From Toxotes chatareus (taxonomy: Eukaryota; Chordata; Actinopteri; Toxotidae): 64,000 bases of DNA. Below the pieces are notes generated by a model. It saw only the letters and a list, made by a program, of their open reading frames with translations, searched no databases and was not told where the DNA came from. This document shows positions 41,401 to 53,049 of this stretch, in pieces (positions within the stretch are counted from its first letter, which is position 1; every line of letters starts with the position of its first letter). The stretch is from contig CM028892.1 in assembly GCA_016801885.1 (NCBI GenBank), positions 11,168,114 to 11,232,113 on the forward strand, in the 5' to 3' direction. The translations under genes and the position numbers were made by a program.

Positions 41401-44400
41401 ATTAACAACTTACAGAGACTCTGACAGTAAAACAACTGCTATAATAACAAATGCAGAGGAGTGAAGAGACACAGAAACACATTATCCTTCCATTACAATA
41501 AAAAACTGCTGCTTAACTTTTCTTATTTTATTACACATTTTATCCACACGTTTCCAGGGCTGATGGGATTTTCAAATCACTGACCACTTAAACTTATGCA
41601 TGTATATAGTTGGTGAATGTAGAAGAAATTTCTCGTCATTTTCTTGGCTGGAAAAGATGTGAAGGTTTACAGTAAACACCCTGCAGCTCATCAGTGACTT
41701 CCCATCCTGGCTGAGATGCTGCTGTAAATTAACTACACTTTTGAAGTAATTAAAGGTGAAAGGGAAGTGGAATAATAACAGAGGAAAATACCATTCAAAA
41801 GACTTACAAGTAAAATGCAACAAGGGACTGATTTATAGCAAGTAAACAAATGTGGGTGTTGTACATAAACTGTCAACAGATTGGCAGTGAATCAGCCTTG
41901 TCCCTCGATAGATCTGTCCCTGGTTGAATTATGAGCAGGATAACTGGTCTTGTTAGGCTCTTCAGGAGCCTCAGTTCACGGCTCTCAGCTTTATTGATTT
42001 GTTGTCAGGCTGTCCTAATCACGATGTTCCCTCCTCTCTCTACAGGCTCTTAAAGCCACAGGGCTTCGCACAGGAGACCCCCGGCTCAAAGAATGTATGG
42101 AGATGCTGAAGGTGACCTTGAAGACGACCTCTGATGGAGCGCTGGACCGACACCTCTTCAAAAAGTAGGTTTTCATTTTTTTATTACAGCGTAATTTATG
42201 TAACAAGGGACATTTCTTTCTGTTGCCTTGAACATAGCAGCACAGTCTCATTTTTTATTTTCTTTGTAATACTGGAAAAAGATCCAGACGCACAGCTTAA
42301 TTTGAATGTCACGGCGGTAAAAATCTGTGATTGTAAGGAAGTTGGTATAATGACTCGTGGAAACAGGCTCACAGTGCATGTCCTACGTGACTGTCACTCA
42401 GAAATATTTGCCATTATTTGTGAGTTGGAATCAGTGGGTCCCTTCGAGTAATGCCCTGCTTCCTGTTCCTGTCCTGTTGTCATCAACATCAATCTTTCAT
42501 CACGGTCTATCATATGAATTATTAATGCTGGTCAGAGTCCCCTGCACTTCCCCGCAGCATAAAAGGGTCGCTGCATGTCATGAACTGTTCATCAGCTCTC
42601 GGTGCGTCCGTCATCAGTGAGGTTTTCATCCAGCTGGATTCATTCCGGAATAAATAGACACTGAGATAACTGTAGTATCTGGAACCATCAAATATTTTAC
42701 AGCTTTGCTTCCAAAGTCACTGAAACATGAACCCCCAGCCCTCCCTGCTAGCACCACTGCTGAATGACCCCCCCCCCCCCCCGAGGAAATGATGCTGAGA
42801 CAGATCTGAGTGACAGCTTGGGAAGCGGCGACGTGGTGAGTCAGGGCATATGACGGCTCACCAGGCAGCTGAATCCTCACCGAACAGACCCCAGCGTTGG
42901 CGCTCCTGGCTGGGATCCATCACATCCGCTCCCCAGGCTTATTTATAGAGCTCAGCCTCACAGAGGGAAGCATGTGAGCGGGCGGTGGAGTGTCGTGTGT
43001 TTTCTCTGCAGGGCAGGGATCCCATGCTACAGGGATTAGACAGGGTTTGATGCAGTGAGATAACTGAGCCACAAATCTCTCAGCTACCAGGGGCACAGCT
43101 TCTACTTCACCACCTTATTATGTGGAGTTGTGGTCTCTGGTCTTAATCTCTCAAATAAAAGGGATCAGGACAGAATCTGGAAGCAGTGACAGTGTTTGGG
43201 ACAAAGACAACTTCAACCAGACATAGTGCCTCTGACAAATGTGTGTGTGTTTTGTGCAGTAAAGTAATTTTACTTACACTGATCATTTTGTTCTTTTCAC
43301 CTTTTATTGTTTTTAGACAAATAAAACCTGGTTAAAAACCTCCTCCTTCCCTCCCTTTGGTTACTATGAAGAAAATGAATGACCTTCATCTTCTGCTGGT
43401 TTGAAGTGTCAAATGCATCCTGTGCACAAAGTAGCAGCTAAATACTTCAGCTGTACGTCTTATTACCAACAAGCATCAGTTGAGTGTGTGAAATGTTATT
43501 CACAGGAGACAGGAACATTGATCTAACTCCCCTGCTAGGTTCATCACACACAGGCCTGAGCATGTTGTCTCATGTCTCCTGTCTTAGATGTGTTCAGAGC
43601 AACATTGTTCTGCTAACCCAGGCCTTCAGGAAGAAGTTTGTCATCCCAGACTTCCAGTCCTTCTGCGCCCACATCGATGACCTCTATGAAAACGCCAAAA
43701 ACCTATCAGGAGGGCAGGTGAGTGAGGGCTGCTTCAGAAGTAATACTGTACAAGTAAAACTATTTTTCTAAGTCATTTGTTAGCATAGTCCTGCTGTTTC
43801 ACCACTGTGTGAAACTGGATAAGGAGATAATTTCATTCTCTTCACAGTCATTTATTTACATGGGGAAAATTTGCTGCCTAGATGTGCACTGCCTGAGCTG
43901 CGGGGTGCTGCAGGGTTGAATCGGGGTGCTGCAGGGTTGAATCGGGGTGCTGCAGGGTGAATCGGGGTGCTGCAGGGTTGAATCGGGGTGCTGCAGGGTG
44001 AATCGGGGTGCTGCAGGGTGCTGCGGGGTGCTGCGGGTTGAGTCGGGGTGCTGCAGGGTGAGTCGGGGTGCTGCGGGTTGAGTCGGGGTGCTGCAGGGTT
44101 GAATCGGGGTGCTGCAGGGTTGAGTCGGGGTGCTGCGGGTTGAGTCGGGGTGCTGCAGGGTGAGTCGGGGTGCTGCGGGTTGAGTCGGGGTGCTGCAGGG
44201 TGAGTCGGGGTGCTGCGGGGTGCTGCAGGGTTGAATCGGGGTGCTGCAGGGTTGAATCGGGGTGCTGCAGGGTGAATCGGGGTGCTGCAGGGTGCTGCGG
44301 GGTGCTGCGGGTTGAGTCGGGTGCTGCAGGGTGAGTCGGGGTGCTGCGGGTTGAGTCGGGGTGCTGCAGGGTGAGTCGGGGTGCTGCGGGGTGCTGCAGG

Positions 44401-47400
44401 GTGAATCGGGGTGCTGCGGGGTGAATCGGGGTGCTGCAGGGTTGAATCGGGGTGCTGCAGGGGTGAATCGGGGTGCTGCAGGGTTGAATCGGGGTGCTGC
44501 AGGGGTGAATCGGGGTGCTGCGGGGTGAATCGGGGTGCTGCGGGGTTGAATCGGGGTGCTGCAGGGTTGAATCGGGGTGCTGCAGGGTGAGTCGGGGTGC
44601 TGCAGGGTTGAATCGGGGTGCTGCGGGGTGAATCGGGGTGCTGCGGGGTTGAATCGGGGGGCTGCAGGGTTGAATCGGGGTGCTGCAGGGTGAGTCGGGG
44701 TGCTGCGGGGTGCTGCAGGGTGAATCGGGGTGCTGCGGGGTGAATCGGGGTGCTGCAGGGTGAATCGGGGTGCTGCGGGGTGAATCGGGGTGCTGCAGGG
44801 TTGAATCGGGGTGCTGCAGGGTGAATCGGGGTGCTGCAGGGTGAGTCGGGGTGCTGCGGGGTGAATCGGGCTGATGCGGGGTGAATGATCATCACCTGCT
44901 TGTGTTTCCTCTTGTTATCCTCTAGGTGGCGGACTACATTCCCCAGCTGGCCCGCTTCAGCCCGGACCTGTGGGCCGTCGCCCTGTGCACCGTCGATGGA
45001 CAGAGGTACGCTTTCAGTCTGTATTCATGCCAGGTAGTTTTTGTTTTTGACATGTTCACATAGTTTCTTCAGCGTTCAGCAGGGTGCACATTTTAGATGT
45101 TTCATACATTTACAAATGTGAAGTTGTGAAATTGTGAATTTCCCAGGGTCATGATAACATCGGCGTGTCTCTGTCTTTTTCTTAGGCACACTGTCGGCGA
45201 CACCAAAGTTCCTTTCTGTCTCCAGTCTTGCGTCAAGCCGCTGAAATACGCCATCGCTGTTCACGACCACGGCACAGAGTACGTTCACCGCTTTATCGGC
45301 AAAGAGCCCAGCGGTCTGCGATTTAACAAGCTCTTCCTGAACGAGGACGGTGAGGAAACAAACACTGCATACCCGATCACACAGTCCACCGCTCCTCGTA
45401 CCAACCTTTCCTCCTTCCTTGTTAATAGAATGTGCTTATGAAGGGAATGTTTCTGTCGCAGTCAGTGTTTGTATTGTTTCACAGTTCTAGTTATATATCG
45501 ACTGGGTTTCCTTTTCTCACACTGTGTAATGATGAATGATTCAATGACTAAAAAAGAGAGATGCAGCATACTGAGCACGTGTTTTCTACCTAACCACTGA
45601 ACCACTTCGTGTGAACACACTTGCTGAAAGGTTTACATTTTTTATTTCAATCTTGGAAAATCACTGAAAAAGAATAGTGTGTATTTCTGCATGTGTAAAT
45701 GCCTTCTGCCAGTTTAGCCCCGAGAGCGTGAGGTGAGACACAGACACACCTGCGTCTCATGCAGTTGACTGCACAGCAGGTGACATAGACGTGAGTGAGC
45801 TTCTGACTTCATCATTTAACAGTAAATACAACAGAATCACAGCACAGCCGTCATTTTGTCAGGCGACAACATCAGAAACATGCTGTCTTGACTGACCGTG
45901 TTTCAGTCACTGCTGCATTAAACAACAGAATATCTGAGCACAGAGAGGAGGAGGAGGGAAGCAAACACATCAGATCAGTCACACACAGGGTTAGGACCTC
46001 GTCTCACTCAGTGGAAGCTGGTGTGAGAACGTTTTCAGGTTTCTAGCAAGCCAAATGTTCCAGCTGTTTATTTTTACATGTATTTGTTTGAACATTGTTC
46101 CATCCTGTTACATAAAAAGATTAAAACACAGAGGGGAAGTCGTGTGTTAAAACATTTCTTACCAACCTTGTCCTGTTGATGTTTGCTCAGTGGATGATTC
46201 AGCATTGCTTTGACCTCAGATGTTCCTCAGTGTTCTTTCTTTTCTAGTCGTACGTTAATACTTTTTTAAATTCCCTCTCTCACTGACTTCTTTCTCTGCC
46301 TACATTTGCCCTTTCTCCTCTCTCTCACAGATAAACCACACAACCCCATGGTGAATGCCGGTGCCATCGTCTGTACCTCCCTCATTAAGGTAGGCTGCAT
46401 TTACATACCGCATCATCGTCTGCAGAATGTCTTTCTGCCAGATTACTGTCCACAGGGAGATTAAGGTTCTAGATAATCACGCTGAAAGGGGATTTGGTTG
46501 AAAGCAGCATCACTCAGATATCCTGCACAGACACACTCAGTCCATGGAGTCCACAGAGCGGGTGGAGATAGAGACACAACACCAGCTTTAATCAGACAAA
46601 CTGCTCTATTACCTGAAAGTTTCATTACAGATCCTCCTCTGACCTTCAGACACACAGGGAGCTGGTTTCACTCTGTTACACTCACAGGAGCACCACCTGC
46701 TGCTTTAAATGGAAATATGATCCTTGGTACTGTTTCACAGTGAGGATCAACAGGAGTCCTTCTCCTCTCAGAGGGCTTCTCCTCTCAGAGGGCTTCTCCC
46801 CTCAGAGTCCTTCTCCTCTCAGAGGGCTTCTCCTCTCAGAGTCCTTCTCCTCTCAGAGGGCTTCTCCTCTCAGAGTCCTTCTCCTCTCAGAGGGCTTCTC
46901 CTCTCAGAGGGCTTCTCCCCTCAGAGTCCTTCTCCTCTCAGAGGGCTTCTCCTCTCAGAGTCCTTCTCCCCTCAGAGTCCTTCTCCCCTCAGAGTCCTTC
47001 TCCCCTCAGAGTCCTTCTCCTCTCAGAGTCCTTCTCCTCTCAGAGGGCTTCTCCCCTCAGAGTCCTTCTCCTCTCAGAGGGCTTCTCCCCTCAGAGTCCT
47101 TCTCCTCTCAGAGGGCTTCTCCCCTCAGAGTCCTTCTCCTCTCAGAGTCCTTCTCCTCTCAGAGTCCTTCTCCTCTCAGAGGGCTTCTCCTCTCAGAGGG
47201 CTTCTCCCCTCAGAGTCCTTCTCCCCTCAGAGTCCTTCTCCCCTCAGAGTCCTTCTCCCCTCAGAGTCCTTCTCCTCTCAGAGTCCTTCTCCCCTCAGAG
47301 TCCTTCTCCCCTCAGAGTCCTTCTCCCCTCAGAGGGCCCCAGCAGCAGCTTAATTATTACATCCATATAATGAGAGCAGACCAGAGGAAGGCTCGTATCT

Positions 47401-50400
47401 TCTGGGTGTATGATGTCGGACTGAGTTAGGAGCGGTCTTTGAAGATGTTTGTTTGAGAAATGCTCAGTGCTGATGATGGTGGACACAAGATGAGCATGTG
47501 TTTATAATCCTGAGCTGGTTCCTGTCAGCCAGTCACTGCTGATGACTGTTAATAACATGCATGCGTCCCTCCTCCTCTCTACTTCAGATACATTCCTTTG
47601 CAGTTGTTCCTTTTCAAGGCTCGTTGTGTGGTTTTATGTGTTGTTGCATATTTTACAGCATTAGGATCTTTGGGAAATTATGACCACAGCAACAGGTCAA
47701 TGACATTGGTAATTTTTCCTTTTTTTCGTGCCAAGCTTTCAGCCTTCACATGGCCGCTAATGAATGCTTCAGTGTTGCTTTTCTACTTTTCACCTGCATT
47801 CTCCAAACTGTTTATATGTCTGTATTATAAACAGTATAGCTCTGGTTTGACTTCATGCTCCATTCTTCTGTAGAACAGACGTCTTTGTTTGGTTTTTTTT
47901 TTTTTTTTTTTTTTTTAACTTTAGATTTCAGACTAAACTGATGTGTTTGTGTTTTGCAGTTAGTGCAGATCAGTTCTTTTACTAGTGATTCTCATAAATT
48001 TAGTCTTTGTCCAGTCAAAACAGAAAATCTGGACACCAGTGGAAATCCTGGGTTCCTGCAGTACATTTTCATGCAGTCGTTAGTTTATCTGATGAAACAG
48101 GTTCAGCTGAAGATCAGTTTTTTTTTCTTTTACAAAACCAGAAACACTGAGTGAATGAACTGTTTTATTCCACCTCCTCCATCTCCAGCTAGTCTCCCAC
48201 CTCTAATCTTAATTCATCTGATGTCATGACTGGTTTGATTGGTCACATAACTAATGAGGTTTTCCTGTCATACTTAAATATCATAGAGATGTGGAGCATA
48301 TATGATAGTGGTAATGTAAAGACGTGGGTAACCTTTAGTGTCAGGGGCAGTTTGATGTTTTTAGACTGCAATGTTCTTTCAGTAAAACTGTGATTGTTCT
48401 GTTTGTGTTTCAGCAAGGGGCAAGCAATGCTGAAAAGTTTGATTATGTGAGTATGACTGCACTGTTGTTAAAGACATACATCCATTATGATACTCATCAA
48501 TTTCCAAACTGAAATTACAGATGAATTTAAATCTAGATGTGAAACTGTGAGGACTGGTTTCTTCCTCAGTCTGAGGAATTTAGAGCAAAAAGGGAAAAAA
48601 AAGGAATCTGTTACAGTTCTGTTAAACATTTCTCTCATCTTTTAGACTCTTAAAAGGTCAGTGCATTTAAATATTGAGCTAATGCCAATATACAAATTCA
48701 GCTTTTTTAATGGTGCTGATTTTGGAAGCCAAGTCGTTTGGATGTGGTTTATTACAGGATCTTTTTCTCTAAATGTGCTGCTCTGCTCTGCAGGTCATGA
48801 ACTTTATGAACAAACTGGCAGGAAACGAGTATGTGGGCTTCAGCAACGCCACGTGAGTAAAACTACACATCTCTGCAGAAACAGATCAACATATAGAACA
48901 ACCTTGTGTTTTACTGATCGTTTATATCAGTGGATATTTAAACAAATGAATGAGTGAGGTGTAGAGAACAGCTCTGATTTGAGCTGAATTCAGGGACACG
49001 CAGCCGAATTGTTCGGTCAGGACAGTTTGAGTCTTATATAACATGAGCTGAGTCACGGTGTTTAAAGAACAAACCTCCCTCTCTGTGTGTCCCAGTTTCC
49101 AGTCAGAGCGAGAGTCTGGAGACAGAAACTTTGCCATAGGCTACTACCTGAAGGAGAAGAAGGTAAGGTCAAAGGTCGTGTTGAGCCGAGGGCTGAGGAG
49201 AGATGTTGTTTAATCTGAAGAGCAGGAACCTTCTGACAGTTTCTCTGTGAACCAGACTTTGATACGCCACCAGATTACAAACCATGAAACTGACATTCAT
49301 TGGTCAGTTTGGACAAAGTGTTCCTGTTTGAACTGACCTGAGTGGGAAGTCACTGCTGATCTGTAGCTTCTGTGTTTGTGCCAGTTAAAATAACGTCCTC
49401 ACCCCAGAGTCTCTCAGAGGAAAGCAGCAGATGTTATTAGACAGGCTGACAGGGTTTTTGTCCTTGCAGTGTTTTCCGGAGGGGACAGACATGACCTCCA
49501 TCCTGGACTTCTACTTCCAGGTAAATACAGTTCGGGAAAAGTTGGAAAATTCATGGAATTAAGTAAAAGGTCTTGAGATTATCATGGGAGAGTGATGCTG
49601 ATTTAGGTTTTAGAAATGTTAGGAAGAAATAGTCTTTGTCGAGCAAGTTATTGTATTTTATCAAACTAAGATTGTGGCTGAGTCATGAAATCAAAGTGTG
49701 CCCCCCCCCCCCTCAGTTGTGCTCCATCGAGGTGACCTGTGAAAGCGCCAGTGTCATGGCAGCAACTCTGGCCAACGGCGGCTTCTGTCCAATCACCGGC
49801 GAGCGTGTGCTGAGCCCAGAGGCGGTGCGAAACACTCTGAGTCTGATGCATTCCTGCGGCATGTACGACTTCTCCGGACAGTTTGCTTTCCATGTGAGTG
49901 ACTCGTCCGTACAGGGCGACTCAGATCCTCTGGAGTATCAGGAATTTGAGAGACAGCACATCATCATCATCATCCTTGTGTTTCAGGTGGGTCTGCCGGC
50001 TAAGTCTGGTGTCGCTGGTGGGATTCTGCTGGTTGTTCCCAACGTGATGGGCATCATGTGTTGGTCTCCTCCTCTTGACAAACTGGGCAACAGTGTCAGA
50101 GGCATCCAGTTCTGCACGGTAACCTCAGCTCTGAATATGTTTAGTTTTAAGCATCTTCAGTAAATAGTGCAGGACCAGTTACCTGGAGAGCAGCATTCAT
50201 GTAAACATGTCAGTGAAGGGGTAGATCCAGAATATTGTGAGCCAGTGGAAGTTGAACCTTGTCTGTCCCATGTGAACACAGAGTCTTGGTGTCCCTGTCT
50301 TCTTTCAGGACCTGGTTTCTCTGTGTAACTTTCACAACTATGACAATCTGAGGCACTTTGCTAAGAAACTGGATCCTCGCAGGGAGGGAGGAGACCAGAG

Positions 50401-51478
50401 GGTGAGTGCCAGCAACATGTTCCTTCATCAGCTTCCAAACATCCTCCTCCTCATTTCCCTCCTCCAGTCGTCCCCGTTTCAGTCGTACAGCAGCAGAACA
50501 GGGCCTGAAGCATTCTCTGCATTTTCTTCTGCAGTTTTCTGGTTAATAAAACATGTGATTCCCACACTGATTTCCCACAGTACTCACTCTTATTTTTCTC
50601 TTGTTGTGGTTTATTTTTAGTCTTAAATGTCTCTGTATCAGTCTGCGTCACGTCCTGCCTCCCTTCCCTCTGCCTCCCCTCCCTCTGTCTTTGTTCAGTG
50701 TCCTGGATTCTGAATGACCTTGTCTGTAGGATTTGAACTCACAGCTCCATCTGCTGGAAAGTCCCTGCACCACCAGTGTTTTTCCTTCCACAGTGCTTCA
50801 GCAGCACGTCTGCTGCTCATTTTGTTTTAATCTGTTTGTATTTCAGGTGAAGTCAGTGATCAATCTGCTGTTTGCTGCTTACACTGGAGACGTCTCAGCC
50901 CTGAGGAGGTAAACAAACGCTTTACTGTGTGTCTCCTCAAAAGGCTGAAGGCCGATTGCAAGTTTCCTGAGTGGAGGTTGAATATCTAACACTTATTTGT
51001 CCAGGTTTGCTTTGTCCTCTATGGACATGGAGCAGAGGGACTACGACTCCAGGACAGCCCTGCATGTGGCGGCTGCTGAAGGTGAAACACTGAGAAGAAG
51101 AACATTCACGTGTGTATGAGTGTGATCAGCGTGTTCTGTGTTTGTGGAGCTGATGTGATGTGTGTATGTGCTGTAGGACACACCGAGGTGGTTCGCTTCC
51201 TGCTGGAGGCCTGTAAAGTCAACCCGGTCCCCAGAGACAGGTAACGCACAGCCACCAGGAGACTCCAGTGATTCCCGTCTTCACAGAGTCTGAAGCCGTG
51301 TTTATATGAATAGTGTGATGGTTTCTGCAGGTGGGGGAACACGCCGATGGATGAGGCCGTCCACTTCGGCCACCACGACGTCGTAACCATCCTCCGCGAT
51401 TACCACAACCAGTACAGCCCTCAGGACAGCACTGCTGACAAGCAGAACGCAGAGACCAACCTGGACGGTATGCTCTGA
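35492..51478 (+). CDS. gls: GLS, kidney-type mitochondrial glutaminase (18 coding exons)
   Basis: The enzyme hydrolyses glutamine to glutamate and ammonia in mitochondria. Exons: 35492-35760, 41286-41382, 42046-42164, 43588-43717, 44926-45005, 45186-45349, 46331-46389, 48414-48446, 48794-48852, 49096-49162, 49470-49520, 49717-49893, 49987-50118, 50309-50401, 50847-50908, 51005-51081, 51177-51240, 51331-51478. Phases agree throughout, giving 626 aa against 669 in human. The N-terminus is rich in Arg/Lys and poor in acids, like a presequence. Catalytic residues sit exactly 40 below human numbering: Ser246-Lys249 (SCVK), Tyr209, Asn295, Glu341, Asn348, Tyr374, Tyr426, Val444. The allosteric-inhibitor loop RFNKLF (277-282) and Tyr354 are kept. 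Ankyrin repeats lie at about 545-611. The C-terminus NLDGML is the KGA form. Human His519 is Thr479 here. Teleosts often have two gls copies; which one this is cannot be told. Confidence 0.97.
35761..41285 (+). other. GLS intron 1
   Basis: A 5.5 kb intron lies between the presequence exon and the exon starting RRKAGILPSLEDL. The donor is GTGAGT and the acceptor is a T-rich tract ending TCCTGCAG. The first 500 bases remain fairly GC-rich. The rest is unique AT-rich sequence with short CA runs near 39130 and 39937. No other exon is recognised on either strand. Confidence 0.7.
42768..42782. repeat. Poly-C run in GLS intron 3
   Basis: A homopolymer of about 14 C lies in the intron between exons 3 and 4. 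Its length is likely polymorphic or hard to sequence. Confidence 0.85.
43898..44887 (+). repeat. 20/21-bp G-rich minisatellite in GLS intron 4
   Basis: About 50 tandem copies of a unit close to GGGGTGCTGCAGGGTGAATC occur, with variants GGGTTGAATC, GGGTGAGTC, and short 10-base units GGGGTGCTGC. It ends about 40 bases before the acceptor of exon 5. The minus strand has no stop codon in the unit in any frame, which explains a 347-codon ORF there that is not a gene. Runs of three or four G are separated by 6-7 bases, which fits the canonical quadruplex pattern on the RNA-like strand. Confidence 0.97.
46753..47336 (+). repeat. 17-bp pyrimidine-rich minisatellite in GLS intron 7
   Basis: About 34 tandem 17-base units occur in two interleaved versions, TTCTCCTCTCAGAGGGC and TTCTCCCCTCAGAGTCC. 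The unit lacks stops in the plus strand, so two overlapping ORFs of 209 and 229 codons appear; they are by-products. Every unit contains a pyrimidine tract followed by CAG, as in a 3' splice site. Confidence 0.97.
47889..47917. repeat. Poly-T tract in GLS intron 7
   Basis: A T homopolymer of more than 25 bases is present. It could be the reverse-complement tail of an old retroposon, but no element body is recognised next to it. Confidence 0.85.
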
Positions 51479-52215
51479 TGGAAAACACGTAAGAACACGA
51501 ACACTGAACCTCTGACAGAGAAGCCGCTGTCCCTCCAGTGTAAAAGCTCTTCATCATGTTGTTGGTTTTTGTATTATATTCATATATGTATCAGTTTTTC
51601 CTTCTGTATTTTGTCGTCAGCGTGGTAGGAAATGACCAGCCATCAGCTGAATGCTGGGTAAATTTGGCGATGGCTGGTAAGTCGATGGACTCCCCTCATT
51701 TTCCTTTAAGGTGTCGTTTTTATTCTGAAAAGCTGAAAAAGAACAAATAGTTTAACTACAGTAATGACCCCATTAAAAAACAAACACTCTCCTCACTTCA
51801 TCATCACTACATGGTGGAAAGTATCTTCCCCCAGACACTTGGTGTGTGTGTGATATTTATTTCTCTATTTAAGATAAACTACGTTCGTGTAGTGTGTGTA
51901 TATTCCTGAGTGTAAATACGTACAGGTGTAGCTTGGATCAGCAGGTGTGTCATTATGCTCCCACCACCAAAAACTGGACTTTTAGATTTCTGTCCTTTGC
52001 TGTATTAGTTCCTTTTTATTTATTTTAAGCACGTCCACCAAAGTTCAGGTCGTTTCACTGCTGAAGTTTAAAAGTTTCTACATATCTGATAGACACTGCC
52101 AGCGCTCCGTTAACATGTTTGTTCAGTGTTTGTAGCTTGAGGCTCGGTTGCACTCAGCGATGGGAAATATGTTTTATTTATCTCCACTGTTTGGTGTCGT
52201 CTTCTGATTCATTTG

Positions 52216-52248
<33 letters not shown>

Positions 52249-52735
52249 CTCACACTAACCTTTTAGCGAGTCCTCTGGAGAGTTTCCCTGCACATGTTGA
52301 GACGTACACGTATGTGACAATTGTGGAATCTTGTATTGTGTGTTGGGCTTCGCTGGTCAGCCGGCCAATCAGAGTGCCAGCTGCCGACAGACATGTGAAT
52401 GGAGTCCGGTCCAAGCAGTCAGATATTTTCCCTTGTTGAGTGAACGAGTTTGTTTCATTTCATGCTTTTAATACAGACATGTGAAGTGTTGACTGCGTGA
52501 TGTATCACATGAATTGTGACGGTTTGTATGTAAACACTTGTTCGTGCGGAGGAATCAGGAAACTAAACTGGACGAGCTTTATGATCCGGATTGTTTGGAT
52601 TTCATCCATAAAAGAATCTGTCACACATTTTAAAGAGATTGTGCCGATGTTGTTTTTCCAGAGGGTTTGAGTGTTTGCATGTTGCTTCTGAACCACGTGA
52701 TCAACATGTATTAAAATTCGATGAACAGGGCGACC
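51479..52735 (+). other. gls: Probable 3' UTR of GLS
   Basis: This follows the TGA at 51476-51478. It contains an ATT microsatellite at 52217-52248. The best nearby poly-A signal is ATTAAA at 52710-52715, followed by GT-rich sequence (GACCGTGGGTCTG). A later AATAAA at 53268-53273 would carry the transcript into the STAT1 3' end region. Confidence 0.5.
52217..52248. repeat. (ATT)n microsatellite
   Basis: About 10 pure ATT units lie inside the inferred GLS 3' UTR. Confidence 0.95.
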
Positions 52736-53049
52736 GTGGGTCTGATTCCTGTGCTACGAACTGAACTCCACCTGCAGCTCCGCCCGCTCAGCTGTCGTCA
52801 GTGAAATGAGGTGATTTCTGACTGAATATTCTGAATGTCACGTGTTTGGTGTCGTTCTCTTTCTTCAGCTGACGACTGTCGCAGGCAGTCCAGATATTTA
52901 TTCACACATGTTTAATACAAGTTAGGAAAACCTATGGGATGAGGATTTAATTTCAGCTCAGTAATAACATTACAGCAATGTTATGATGAGTGTGCTGAGG
53001 CTGTGAGGGGCTGCTCAGAGCTGGGCTGCTCAGAGCTGGGCTGTGGCCT

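Noticed and set aside
43898..44887. CRISPR-like repeat array
   Set aside because: The units are head-to-tail without unique spacers and lie in an intron of a vertebrate gene, so it is a minisatellite.
43852..44895. 347-codon ORF on the minus strand, Pro/Ala/His-rich repeats
   Set aside because: It is the reverse strand of the GLS intron 4 minisatellite. The unit has no stop in any minus frame, so a long ORF is automatic. There is no sign of an independent promoter or domain.
46724..47429. Two overlapping ORFs of 209 and 229 codons, Ser/Pro/Leu-rich
   Set aside because: They come from the 17-base minisatellite in GLS intron 7. Both frames are open because the unit lacks stops, and both lie wholly in an intron.
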